Assembly: GCA_002385735.1 (NCBI GenBank)
Contig: DGEB01000023.1
Location: 37,092-61,517, forward strand
Length of the DNA stretch: 24,426 nucleotides
From: Peptococcaceae bacterium UBA3937
Lineage (GTDB): Bacteria > Bacillota > Peptococcia > DRI-13 > DTU073
Direction of reading: 5' to 3'
The position numbers and the translations under genes were made by a program. Below the pieces are notes generated by a model that saw only the letters and a program-made list of their open reading frames with translations, was not told the origin of the DNA and searched no databases. Positions 1 to 7,913 of the stretch are shown piece after piece. Within the stretch, counting starts at the first letter, position 1. Every line of letters begins with the position of its first letter.

Positions 1-20
1 CGTTTACTATCCGTCACCAT
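1..20 (-). CDS. Start of an unidentified gene (partial, runs off the left edge)
   Basis: On the minus strand an AAGGAG ribosome site is followed six bases later by ATG at 20..18. Six codons (MVTDSK) are visible before the window ends. It lies downstream of nnr on the same strand with a gap of about 156 bases, so it could be the next gene of that run or have its own promoter. Too little is visible to assign a product. The call rests only on the ribosome site and start codon. Confidence 0.45.
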
Positions 21-176
21 AACCAGCTCCTTAAGCAAAAGTGAAAAACACACCTATCCTTATAATATGCATTTTTGCCTAAATTAATATCAATCCGTCA
101 AACGATGCTACCTCATTCTATTATTATCACATAAACAAGCCTTAAATCAACTGGGAAACACTGTTTTTTCAAATAA
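21..176 (-). other. Intergenic spacer after nnr
   Basis: AT-rich spacer between the nnr stop and the partial gene at the left edge. On the minus strand there is an A/T-rich stretch with a TATTAT/TATAAG-like sequence near 60 that could be a -10 box, but I could not pair it with a well-spaced -35. No convincing terminator hairpin follows nnr. Confidence 0.3.
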
Positions 177-1745
177 CTAGATATTTTTCGCCCGTACTTG
201 CTCCAGTTTTTTGATGGCCAGCGGCAAAGTGTCGGCAATATCCCCCGCCAGGATGCCCCGCAAGCCTTTTTCTTCAGCCAGGATGTCCCCTGCCAGGCCA
301 TGCAGGTACACCCCCAAAACTGCAGCTTGGGCCGGACTGACCCCTTGAGCCAGCAGCCCGCCGATCACGCCGGCCAGCACATCGCCGGAACCGGCCGTCG
401 CCAGGGCAGGACAGCCCGTGGAATTAATGAAAACCAAACCTTCCGGAATCGCCGTGACGGTCGCCGCTCCCTTTAGCACCACAATCGCGTTGAATTTCGT
501 AGCCGCCTGAAAAGCAGTTTCTACCCTGTTTTCCTGCACCGCGGCCACGTCAGTCCCCAATAAGCGCGCCATTTCACGGGGATGGGGCGTCAGAACTAAA
601 GTGGCTTTCGAGGACTGCAGGATCTCCAGATCTTCCGCCAGCACGTTTAAGCCATCGCCATCAACTACCACCGGAAGATTGGTAGATAACAAGACCTTGT
701 GCAAAAGGGTTTTGATACTCTCGCCGGTCCCCAGCCCGCAACCGAACACAACCGCCTTCTTGCCCTGTAAACACTCGTTAATTTCGGGCCAGGCGTCAAA
801 GGAAATCCCCTTGTCTCTCGTTTCCGCAACCCCTTTCGTAAGCGCCTCCGGAAAAGAGAGGTCAAACATATCCGCCTGGGATTCCGGCACACAAGCGGTG
901 ACCATCCCCGCTCCGGAGCGTAAAACCCCTTTACAGGCCAAATAAGCCGCACCGAGCATCCCCTTGGAACCGGCCACCACCAAGGTATGACCGAAAGTGC
1001 CCTTATGACCTTCCCAATCCCGCTCGGGCAACAGTTCCCGGGCCAGATCCGCGTCGGCATAATATTCTTCCCGTTCCAACAGTTTTAAACCGTCCTGCGG
1101 TATCGAGATGTCGGCAATGATCAGGTGCCCCACGTATTTCTTCGCCGGATAAAGGACCAGACCCCGTTTCGGCCAGGCAAAGGTCACCGTGTAATCAGCC
1201 TTCACGCAAAGCTCCTCAATCCGTCCGTTGTCCGCATCGACGCCGGAGGGTACATCAATGGCCAAAACCGGCGCGCCGCTCACATTGAGGGCTTCGATGG
1301 CCCTAAAAATATTGCCTTGCAACGAATCACGCAACCCGGTGCCTAAGATCCCGTCAATCACCATGTCACAGTTATTCAGGCACAACTTGAAAAGATAAAA
1401 GCTGTTATCATCATTCAAGTAATGCCACTTAATCCCCAGTCCCTCGATAAACTGCCAGTTTTCCTTGACAATCCCTTTAAACTCATCGGGCTTAAAGAGC
1501 AAGAACAGCTTGATTTCCGCCCCTTGTTGATAGAGATGCCGTGCGGCCACCAAGGCATCGCCACCGTTATTCCCTTTCCCTACCAAAAAAACATAATTAC
1601 CGCGGCCTTTGCGCTCGCTTAATTCCTGGACGACCTGCACCACCGAACGGCCCGCGTTCTCCATCAACAGTAAGGAGGGGATGCTTTGTTCCGATTCCAC
1701 CCATTGGTCAATTTTTTTCATATCATTTCCGGTAATTAATCTCAT
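177..1745 (-). CDS. nnr: Bifunctional NAD(P)H-hydrate epimerase / ADP-dependent NAD(P)H-hydrate dehydratase
   Basis: Repairs hydrated NADH and NADPH: the N-terminal YjeF_N domain epimerises NAD(P)HX and the C-terminal ribokinase-like domain dehydrates the S form using ADP. The 522-residue length fits the fused enzyme. GKGNNGGD near residue 56 is the epimerase nucleotide site. In the second half GHKGTFGHTLVVAGS, VVDGDGLN, LTPHPREMARL and, near residue 450, AGSGDVLAG are the dehydratase signatures. A GTG nine bases upstream is possible, but the ATG at 1745 has GGAGAG eight bases away and shares an ATGA overlap with the acpS stop, which implies translational coupling. acpS-nnr adjacency is common in Firmicutes. 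Confidence 0.96.
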   Translation of the reverse strand: MRLITGNDMKKIDQWVESEQSIPSLLLMENAGRSVVQVVQELSERKGRGNYVFLVGKGNNGGDALVAARHLYQQGAEIKLFLLFKPDEFKGIVKENWQFIEGLGIKWHYLNDDNSFYLFKLCLNNCDMVIDGILGTGLRDSLQGNIFRAIEALNVSGAPVLAIDVPSGVDADNGRIEELCVKADYTVTFAWPKRGLVLYPAKKYVGHLIIADISIPQDGLKLLEREEYYADADLARELLPERDWEGHKGTFGHTLVVAGSKGMLGAAYLACKGVLRSGAGMVTACVPESQADMFDLSFPEALTKGVAETRDKGISFDAWPEINECLQGKKAVVFGCGLGTGESIKTLLHKVLLSTNLPVVVDGDGLNVLAEDLEILQSSKATLVLTPHPREMARLLGTDVAAVQENRVETAFQAATKFNAIVVLKGAATVTAIPEGLVFINSTGCPALATAGSGDVLAGVIGGLLAQGVSPAQAAVLGVYLHGLAGDILAEEKGLRGILAGDIADTLPLAIKKLEQVRAKNI

Positions 1746-2116
1746 CTTGAACACTCTCCAATGGCCACAGCCAGCGCATAATCCCGGCTATGGGAAATAC
1801 TCACTTTCACTGTGGCGATCTTTTTTTCTTGTAATACTTTTAATAGGGACGGTCCGAAGCTCACTTGCGGATTACCTAAAGCATCGGGCAAAATCTCCAG
1901 ATCATGCCATGAACAATACCGCAAACCAAGCCCCAGACACTTTAAAACCGCTTCTTTGGCCGCAAAGCGGCCGGCCAAAGATTGCACCGGATTTCCTTTC
2001 TTGTGGCAATATTCCCTTTCCTGCCTTGTCAACAGACGATCCCACAAGGCAGGGCGACGCAGCGTCGCTTGTCTGACCCGTTCAATCTCCACCAAATCTG
2101 TCCCCACGTAAAACAT
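1742..2116 (-). CDS. acpS: Holo-[acyl-carrier-protein] synthase
   Basis: Transfers 4'-phosphopantetheine from CoA to the serine of acyl carrier protein, activating it for fatty acid synthesis. The 124 residues match the family's usual length. MFYVGTDLVEIERV at the N terminus holds the metal-binding Asp (residue 7). FAAKEAVLKCLGLG near residues 50-65 is the phosphopantetheinyl transferase signature with its conserved Glu and Lys. The C-terminal VKVSISHSRDYALA strand is also typical. It lies 33 bases after glmM, with a GAGGAAG ribosome site about ten bases before ATG, and its stop overlaps the nnr start by ATGA. Confidence 0.96.
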   Translation of the reverse strand: MFYVGTDLVEIERVRQATLRRPALWDRLLTRQEREYCHKKGNPVQSLAGRFAAKEAVLKCLGLGLRYCSWHDLEILPDALGNPQVSFGPSLLKVLQEKKIATVKVSISHSRDYALAVAIGECSR

Positions 2117-2149
2117 GAAAGACCGTCTTCCTCTCTTCCTTACTTTTCT

Positions 2150-3496
2150 TCATTTAAAGCCTAATTCCTGCTCAATAATTTTCCCAATCCGGCCAGCAAT
2201 CTCCTTCAATTGTTTTTCATCTTTTCCTTCCGCCATCACCCGGATCAGCGGTTCCGTACCGGACGGCCGCACCAAAATTCTCCCATCCCCGCCTAATTCC
2301 TGTTCCCCGGCGGTGATGGCCTGCCGGATGGCCGGATGTTTTTCCCAGTCCTTATCCGCCACTTTCACATTCAGCAATACTTGCGGATAGGTCTCCATCT
2401 GCGCGGCCAATGCACTCAGTTTTTTGCCGCTTTCCACAATAACTCCCAGTAAAGTAAGGGCAGTAAGGATTCCGTCACCGGTGGTATTGTGCCTGGTAAA
2501 AATAATGTGTCCTGATTGTTCCCCACCCAGGATGGTCCCCGTTTCCAACATCTTCTCCAGCACATACCGGTCGCCGACTTTGGTTTCATAAACGTGGACC
2601 CCCGCTTGTTGAAAGGCTTTTTTCAACCCAAGGTTGCTCATCACCGTAACCACAACTTTCTCCTGCAACTTGCCGGCGGCCTGTAAGGCCAAGCCACAAA
2701 TCACCAGAATCTTGTCCCCGTTTACCTCCTTTCCGTTTTCGTCCACGGCAATCACCCGATCACCGTCTCCGTCATGGGCGATGCCCACATCGGCCCCGTA
2801 TTTTAATACGGCCTCCTGCAAAGACGCCAGATGCGTAGAGCCGCATTTTTCGTTAATATTCGTCCCGGTGGGCAAATCATTAATACTAATTACCTGGGCC
2901 CCCAATTCCCGGTAGACCCGGGGCGCCACCTCGGAAACCGCGCCATGGGCGCAATCAACAACGATCTTCAGACCCTTGAGCGAAACCGGCAGCTTTTCCT
3001 TCAAAAAGTTGACATAATCATCCACGGCCTTCTCCAGAGGAATTATCTTGCCCAGTTCGCTCCCGGTAGGCCGGGGCAAAGGATCCTCCTTTTGCAGGAC
3101 CAACTCCTCAATTTGATCCTCCAGTTCGTCGGGTAGTTTGTAGCCCTGTTCGTTAAAAAATTTAATCCCGTTATCGGCAAAAGGGTTGTGGGAAGCCGAA
3201 ATCACCACCCCCGAACAAACTTGCAGCTTGCGGGTCAAATAGGCGATGGCAGGAGTGGGAATCACTCCGGCCAAGTAAACATCCACCCCTGAAGAACAAA
3301 CGCCTGCGGCCAAAGCCGCCTCCAGCATCGCGCCGGAAATCCGCGTGTCTTTTCCTAAAACAATGGCCGTCCGTAGCCCCGGCTTTTGCTTTTTTAACAG
3401 GGCGGCGGCGACCCGACCCAACCGGTACGCCAGTTCCGGAGTTAAATCGCTGTTCGCCAGCCCCCTGACACCATCTGTACCAAAAAGTTTTCCCAT
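2150..3496 (-). CDS. glmM: Phosphoglucosamine mutase
   Basis: Converts glucosamine-6-phosphate to glucosamine-1-phosphate, feeding UDP-GlcNAc and so peptidoglycan. It has 448 residues, the normal length. MGKLFGTDGVRG is the family N terminus. VISASHNPFADNG carries the catalytic phosphoserine, predicted at Ser102. HDGDGDRV near residue 240 binds Mg2+. VRPSGTEPLIRVMAEG near the C terminus binds phosphate. AAAGGGG lies eight bases before the ATG. The cdaA-ybbR-glmM order is the classical Firmicute arrangement in which c-di-AMP signalling is linked to cell-wall precursor supply; in other species CdaA, CdaR and GlmM interact physically. Confidence 0.98.
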   Translation of the reverse strand: MGKLFGTDGVRGLANSDLTPELAYRLGRVAAALLKKQKPGLRTAIVLGKDTRISGAMLEAALAAGVCSSGVDVYLAGVIPTPAIAYLTRKLQVCSGVVISASHNPFADNGIKFFNEQGYKLPDELEDQIEELVLQKEDPLPRPTGSELGKIIPLEKAVDDYVNFLKEKLPVSLKGLKIVVDCAHGAVSEVAPRVYRELGAQVISINDLPTGTNINEKCGSTHLASLQEAVLKYGADVGIAHDGDGDRVIAVDENGKEVNGDKILVICGLALQAAGKLQEKVVVTVMSNLGLKKAFQQAGVHVYETKVGDRYVLEKMLETGTILGGEQSGHIIFTRHNTTGDGILTALTLLGVIVESGKKLSALAAQMETYPQVLLNVKVADKDWEKHPAIRQAITAGEQELGGDGRILVRPSGTEPLIRVMAEGKDEKQLKEIAGRIGKIIEQELGFK

Positions 3497-3585
3497 TAAC
3501 TGAACCCCTTTCCCTATTCTTTAGTTCAATTTTTAAACGGCTTTTTCTCCTTCAACTGTATGGTCTGTTTGATTCTTCATCGTTT

Positions 3586-4827
3586 TTAGGCTGCAGGGGC
3601 AGCGCTTGCTTGCCCTTCCGTTTTAATTTCTTCCTCGGTAATTTGCACCTCCACCGTATCTGGCTCTGCCTTGACGATTTGCAAGCCTTCGGGCACTTCT
3701 ACTTTCACGTTTAATTGATGGGTTCCCGCTTCCAAATCAGCTACATCTACAACCGCTTTCACTTCCCTGCTTGGATCCAGCCGCTCCAGATCGGCCTTCA
3801 AGCCTTTTACAACCAAATTAAGCTTTTCGGGCTTAATGACATATTTATGCTTCTCCGCCGGATTAGTCACTGCAATCGGAATATCGGTAATCGTCTTTTC
3901 CACCGCCACCGGTTCGACCTGTACTAAAATCTTAACCACCGGTTGGTAAACGAGGCTGGCCCCATCCGGAGGAATTAACGCGACCTGGGTGGCATAATTG
4001 TCTTCAATCCCGGTAATATCCAAAGGAGCCGTGGCCACATGATTAATCCGGCTTAAAATCTCATAAGGCCCGGAAATCTTGACCGTTTCGGGATCAATGG
4101 TCACGCCGGAAACCTGATAGCCTTCCTTCGGGCTGCCGACAATCTGCGGCTTAATGGCCACCGTAATCGTATTATCCGGCTTGGTTATCGGCACAAGCAC
4201 CTGCACTTCTTTCGGGCTGACCTCATAGTCGTCCGGAATTGGGTTGCCGTCCCTGGACAATAAACTGACCGGCGTGTTCAGATCAATATTTTGGGTGGCC
4301 TGATTCAAATCCACCGTCACGACAGCTGTATCAATTTTTTTCAAAACCTCGGCCGAGCCACGCACAACCACCATGGAGGGGATTAAAACCGGTTCGAAAC
4401 TGGAATAGCCCTGGGCCACTTTCCCCTTGGTAATTACCTGAATGGGTAATTGCTTGGTTTCCAGAGCATCCACCGTCAATAGGTAACTAACCGGTTTTTT
4501 AAAGACCAATTCCACCCCGGTGGGTAATTTCACATCCACGGGATAATCCCCCGTCCCCTGTTCCGCCGCGGCCATATTTACTGAAGCCTTCACATCATCG
4601 GAAGTAAGGGAATTGATGACCGAAGAAGGCCCCTTGACCCGCACCTCCACCTCACCAGGCTGATTTCTGAGGACCAGCCGGTCCTGCAAGTTTAGGACGG
4701 CCACCGGAACCATCAAGGTTTTTTCCATCGGCGGGTTTTTGGAATTAACGACGTACAGCCACAACAGAATCGCCAGAAGAACTGCCAGCCCCTTAAAAGC
4801 CACGTCTTTTCTCAATAATTGATACAT
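3586..4827 (-). CDS. cdaR: YbbR-domain membrane protein, c-di-AMP synthase regulator
   Basis: One N-terminal membrane segment (about residues 11-27, rich in Leu/Val/Ala) anchors an extracytoplasmic region of about four YbbR-type beta repeats (roughly 30-115, 117-205, 210-300, 305-395). In Firmicutes such proteins bind CdaA and modulate its diadenylate cyclase activity. It has 413 residues and a short Ala-rich end. Its ATG lies one base after the cdaA stop, with GGAGGT eight bases upstream, so the two are almost certainly co-translated. The symbol rests on position next to cdaA and the repeat architecture; repeat borders are estimates. The following 89-base gap before glmM holds no gene. Confidence 0.92.
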   Translation of the reverse strand: MYQLLRKDVAFKGLAVLLAILLWLYVVNSKNPPMEKTLMVPVAVLNLQDRLVLRNQPGEVEVRVKGPSSVINSLTSDDVKASVNMAAAEQGTGDYPVDVKLPTGVELVFKKPVSYLLTVDALETKQLPIQVITKGKVAQGYSSFEPVLIPSMVVVRGSAEVLKKIDTAVVTVDLNQATQNIDLNTPVSLLSRDGNPIPDDYEVSPKEVQVLVPITKPDNTITVAIKPQIVGSPKEGYQVSGVTIDPETVKISGPYEILSRINHVATAPLDITGIEDNYATQVALIPPDGASLVYQPVVKILVQVEPVAVEKTITDIPIAVTNPAEKHKYVIKPEKLNLVVKGLKADLERLDPSREVKAVVDVADLEAGTHQLNVKVEVPEGLQIVKAEPDTVEVQITEEEIKTEGQASAAPAA

Positions 4828-4828
4828 C

Positions 4829-5635
4829 TTATGACCTCCAGTTAAATAAAGGCATGGATACCTGCGATTTGAACGAAAGCCGTTTAATCAAGACTTCCCT
4901 TAAGGTATTGCTGTCCAGATAACGGGTTAACCTTCCTTCTTCCGCGACCGAAATAACACCGGTCTCCTCTGATACAACAATCCCCAGGCTATCCGACTGC
5001 TCAGTCAGCCCCAGCGCCGCCCGGTGCCGTGTCCCCAGTTCTTTGCTCAAGTTAGGGTTCTCCGAAAGGGGAAGAAAACAACCGGCAGCCGCAATCCGGT
5101 CTCCTCTGATGATCGCGGCCCCATCATGAAGGGGACTCTTCGGAACAAAGACGTTTACTAAAATCTCGGTGGTGACAAGGCCATCCAGTTTTGTCCCGGT
5201 CTCAATATAGTCATTGACGCCGATTTCCCGCTCTAAAATAATTAAAGCGCCAATACTGTTATCGGATAATATTTTGACAGCGCGCACAATTTGGTCCACC
5301 AGTTTCTCCACCGCTTCTTCGTTTAACATGGACATGGGTCGGGCAAAAAATTTCCCCCTGCCCAAACGTTCCAAAGCCCGGCGCAATTCCGGCTGGAAAA
5401 CAATCGGCAAGGCGACCACCAGCACGGTCTTCAACTGGTCAAGAATCCAACTGACCGTCGTAAAGCCAAAAAACTCACTGGCCAGAGAGGCAAGCAACAA
5501 GACAATTAGTCCTTTAATTAACTGGACGGCACGGGTTCCTTTAATAATCATCATGGCTTTGTAAATCACAAAAGCCACAATGAGAATATCCACTATGCTA
5601 ATAAGATTCACCATCTCCAGAGCTTGCTTCCACAA
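4829..5635 (-). CDS. cdaA: Diadenylate cyclase CdaA (c-di-AMP synthase)
   Basis: Condenses two ATP into cyclic di-AMP at the membrane. I chose TTG at 5635 because AAAGGAGG sits seven bases upstream and the product begins at the residues where the family begins. An upstream in-frame start at 5734 would add 33 residues that do not resemble the family and would cross the probable promoter. The 268 residues give about three membrane helices (about 10-88) and then the DAC domain. LHDGAAII (Asp171-Gly172-Ala173) and GTRHRAALG (201-209) are the two catalytic motifs. ybbR follows after one base. Confidence 0.96.
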   Translation of the reverse strand: MWKQALEMVNLISIVDILIVAFVIYKAMMIIKGTRAVQLIKGLIVLLLASLASEFFGFTTVSWILDQLKTVLVVALPIVFQPELRRALERLGRGKFFARPMSMLNEEAVEKLVDQIVRAVKILSDNSIGALIILEREIGVNDYIETGTKLDGLVTTEILVNVFVPKSPLHDGAAIIRGDRIAAAGCFLPLSENPNLSKELGTRHRAALGLTEQSDSLGIVVSEETGVISVAEEGRLTRYLDSNTLREVLIKRLSFKSQVSMPLFNWRS

Positions 5636-5702
5636 AATATTTCCTCCTTTTTTTCCGTTAAACTTATAACTTCGACAACCGGCTGCGGATTCCTTTATTA
5701 AA

Positions 5703-5708
5703 ATTATA
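5703..5708 (-). promoter_or_regulatory. Possible -10 box for the cdaA operon
   Basis: The minus strand has a perfect TATAAT here, about 68 bases upstream of the cdaA TTG. The best -35 candidate (TTGTAC) is 20 bases away, longer than usual, so the promoter is plausible but not certain. It is divergent from the promoter at 5783-5791. Confidence 0.4.
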
Positions 5709-5782
5709 GCCTTTTTCCCCGGGGCATGGTACAAAAATCCCCCTGCCTCAGCAAGAATTTTTTTATGTTCACGGTTTATTTA

Positions 5783-5791
5783 TGATATAAT
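5783..5791 (+). promoter_or_regulatory. Extended -10 promoter for the DUF881 operon
   Basis: TGATATAAT is a full extended -10 element (TG, one base, TATAAT). It lies about 64 bases before the first DUF881 start. The -35 region is only a T-rich stretch with no good match, which is tolerated by extended -10 promoters. It is consistent with divergent transcription away from cdaA. Confidence 0.6.
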
Positions 5792-5854
5792 ATGGTGTAC
5801 TATGAATTCAGAATGATTAGTTTGTTTCATTATACCAAGGAGGAAATACAGAAA

Positions 5855-6556
5855 ATGCGAAAAGCCATTCCAACATTCCTAATTATTTGTATTTTAACAG
5901 GTTTTCTCCTTGCTTTCCAATTTACGACCCAAAATAAAAACGCCAGCTTCAACGCTGTTAGTCAGAGAAATAATAACCTTATTACTATTATCCATGATTT
6001 AGAAAAAGAAATTGCTAATCAAGAAGATCAAATCGAAGCCATGCGCGCTCAGCTCAACGATCTGCAAAGCACCCACAGCAAAGGGAAACTGCAGGATTTG
6101 CAAACAACCCTGGCCAAGGCCAAAGTCGAAGCAGGACTGACGCCGGTGGTGGGCAAAGGTATCATCATTACCATTGATGACAACCAGGAAGGAATGAAAG
6201 CCAATCCCAACGATGACCCTAATAAATACATTGTTCATGACGAACACCTCCTGAACCTGGTCAATGAACTGAGGATCGGCAGCGCCGAGGCGATTGCCAT
6301 TAACGGGCACCGCTTAATCACCACTTCCGAAATCCGCTGCGTCGGCAACCTGATTAATGTGGATATGTCCCGGGTCGCCCCGCCTTATGAAATAAGAGCC
6401 ATCGGCAGCCCGAAGCTGATGATCGAAAGCATTTCGATGGGCAAATTAGCCGAACTGGAAAACGACAACTACCCTATCACCATTGAAGAATCGGAACACC
6501 TGGTTATCCCGGCATACAGAGGGGATCTGCAATTTAAATACACAAACAAGTCTTAA
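5855..6556 (+). CDS. DUF881 membrane-anchored coiled-coil protein (first copy)
   Basis: A 233-residue protein with one N-terminal membrane helix (about residues 5-21, FLIICILTGFLLAF). A coiled coil follows (about 40-80: LEKEIANQEDQIEAMRAQL), then the DUF881 domain with GKGIIITIDD, LNLVNELRIGSAEAIAING and a C-terminal IPAYRG. I chose ATG 5855 over an in-frame start at 5792 because AAGGAGGAAA lies about ten bases upstream and the membrane helix then starts at once. Sixteen bases separate it from the small basic protein. The family has no established biochemical activity; its operons often lie near division or envelope genes. Confidence 0.9.
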   Translation: MRKAIPTFLIICILTGFLLAFQFTTQNKNASFNAVSQRNNNLITIIHDLEKEIANQEDQIEAMRAQLNDLQSTHSKGKLQDLQTTLAKAKVEAGLTPVVGKGIIITIDDNQEGMKANPNDDPNKYIVHDEHLLNLVNELRIGSAEAIAINGHRLITTSEIRCVGNLINVDMSRVAPPYEIRAIGSPKLMIESISMGKLAELENDNYPITIEESEHLVIPAYRGDLQFKYTNKS

Positions 6557-6571
6557 AGGAGGATTACTTAG

Positions 6572-6970
6572 ATGTGGTTGGTCTTGCCCCTGTTAGGTTT
6601 AATCATTGGCGCATACCTTGGATCGGCCGTGACTTTTCAACTCCCAGCCGTTTATCTTAAATATATGTCGATTGCCGTCCTCGCTTCTTTGGATTCGGTC
6701 TTTGGCGGGATCAAAGCCATCTTGGAAGAAAAGTTCGACGGAACAATCCTGCTGACCGGTTTTTTCAGCAATGCTTTACTGGCGGCTTTGTTAACCTATC
6801 TTGGTGATCGCCTGGGCGTAGACCTTTATTATGCCGCGATCTTTGCCTTTGGCGTCCGGCTTTTCCACAACCTGGCCACCATTCGCCACTATTGCCTGCT
6901 TAGTTTCCGGAAAAAACGCAGTATGCGACAGGAATATGACGGGATGAGGCACGGTGAATACGATGAATAA
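6572..6970 (+). CDS. sbp: Small basic protein, DUF1290 family membrane protein
   Basis: A 132-residue integral membrane protein with about three or four hydrophobic helices (residues 2-22, 32-45, 65-80, 85-105). LPLLGLIIGAYLGS, the run around YLKYMSIAVLASLDS and the FGGIKAILEEKFD segment are typical of DUF1290. GGAGG lies nine bases before ATG. It sits between two DUF881 genes, the order known from many Firmicutes. Its stop codon lies inside the start region of the second DUF881 gene (eight-base overlap). The molecular role is unknown. The name comes from the family; the charged tail (RKKRSMRQEYDGMR) fits it. Confidence 0.92.
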   Translation: MWLVLPLLGLIIGAYLGSAVTFQLPAVYLKYMSIAVLASLDSVFGGIKAILEEKFDGTILLTGFFSNALLAALLTYLGDRLGVDLYYAAIFAFGVRLFHNLATIRHYCLLSFRKKRSMRQEYDGMRHGEYDE

Positions 6971-7847
6971 ACCACGTTGGTACCTCCCCATTACAATCGT
7001 TTTTCTCTTTCTAGGGATCATGCTTTCCTTGCAATTTCAAGCCCAAACCCGCTATGCCAACGACCTAACCTTACAGAAAACTGAAAACCTAATTGCCATG
7101 GTACGCGGGCTCTCCGAGAAAAGACAAAAGCTGGCCCTGGAAATTATCGACCTGAGCAACCAACTCCGTTCCCAACTGGAAAGCTCCCAGGACGAGCAAA
7201 AACTGCTGGAAAGCATCCAATTGGAAACGGAGAAACTGGAAATTGTGAACGGCACGGTGGAACACAAAGGCCCCGGCATCACGGTTACGATTGAAGATTA
7301 TATGCCCATTTACTATACCGATATCCTCAATATTTTGAATGAACTATGGAATGCCGGCGCGGAGGCGATTTCCATCAATGAACACCGCGTGACCAGCCAT
7401 ACGACCATTTCCTCCGTGAAAATCAATCTCAATACGGAAAGAAATCCCCTCTCCGAAGACTTTTATATGCCCTACATCACGGTTAATCACCGAGTTGTGG
7501 AATACCCCATTGTGATGAAGGCGATCGGCGACCCCAACAATCTGGAAAAAGCCTTAACCTTCCCAGGGGGCATCATGGATAAACTGGCCCTCTTCGATAC
7601 CTACCCGGTAATCACGAAAATGGAGGAACTAATCATCCCGGCGGACCAAAGCTCTCACATCCACTTTTTTGTCAGTGAATATAAACCGGAAGAAGAGGAA
7701 GCAAGCAAAAACAATGCTGATTCTAAGAAAGAAAACAATGCCAAAAATACTAATGCTAAAAATACTAACGCCAAAGATAGCAACACCTTACGCCTGGAAA
7801 AGACCAGAACCAAACTGATTCCTATAAATCCAAACAAAAAGCCCTGA
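6963..7847 (+). CDS. DUF881 membrane-anchored coiled-coil protein (second copy)
   Basis: A 294-residue relative of the first DUF881 protein. It has a membrane helix (about residues 6-22), a coiled coil (about 30-80) and the DUF881 domain with KGPGITVTIEDY, ILNILNELWNAGAEAISINE and EELIIPADQ. It differs by a C-terminal Asn/Lys-rich tail of about 45 residues holding three NAKNT-like units. ATG 6963 overlaps the upstream stop; a GTG at 6954 is an alternative, and no start has a well-spaced ribosome site, so coupling is likely. The stop codon (7845-7847) lies within the 5' arm and loop edge of the terminator hairpin. Confidence 0.9.
   Translation: MNKPRWYLPITIVFLFLGIMLSLQFQAQTRYANDLTLQKTENLIAMVRGLSEKRQKLALEIIDLSNQLRSQLESSQDEQKLLESIQLETEKLEIVNGTVEHKGPGITVTIEDYMPIYYTDILNILNELWNAGAEAISINEHRVTSHTTISSVKINLNTERNPLSEDFYMPYITVNHRVVEYPIVMKAIGDPNNLEKALTFPGGIMDKLALFDTYPVITKMEELIIPADQSSHIHFFVSEYKPEEEEASKNNADSKKENNAKNTNAKNTNAKDSNTLRLEKTRTKLIPINPNKKP
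7737..7781 (+). repeat. Three tandem 15-base units in the DUF881 tail
   Basis: AATGCCAAAAATACT, AATGCTAAAAATACT and AACGCCAAAGATAGC follow one another in frame, coding NAKNT, NAKNT and NAKDS. The first two differ by one base. This looks like slippage expansion of a polar linker; copy number may vary between strains. Confidence 0.85.
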
Positions 7848-7865
7848 AACTCATCAGGGCTTTTT
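7836..7865. terminator. Bidirectional rho-independent terminator
   Basis: AAAAAGCCCTG and CAGGGCTTTTT pair around an eight-base loop, giving T-runs on both strands. It ends the plus-strand DUF881 operon, and 48 bases past its stop it can also end the minus-strand gene at 7914-9518. The stop codon of the second DUF881 gene lies inside it. Confidence 0.92.
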
Positions 7866-7913
7866 ACTTTCATGAAGAAAGACGAATAGCCAACGAAAAG
7901 CACGCAGGAACCG

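Noticed and set aside
1609..2076. Plus-strand open frame of 155 codons opposite nnr and acpS
   Set aside because: Shadow of two well-supported genes; no ribosome site and no family-like composition.
5636..5734. N-terminal extension of CdaA
   Set aside because: It precedes a strong AAAGGAGG site followed by TTG, does not resemble the family, and would cover the probable promoter.
5636..5854. Possible c-di-AMP (ydaO-type) riboswitch near cdaA
   Set aside because: The region is too short and I could not see the conserved core; only simple promoter elements are visible.
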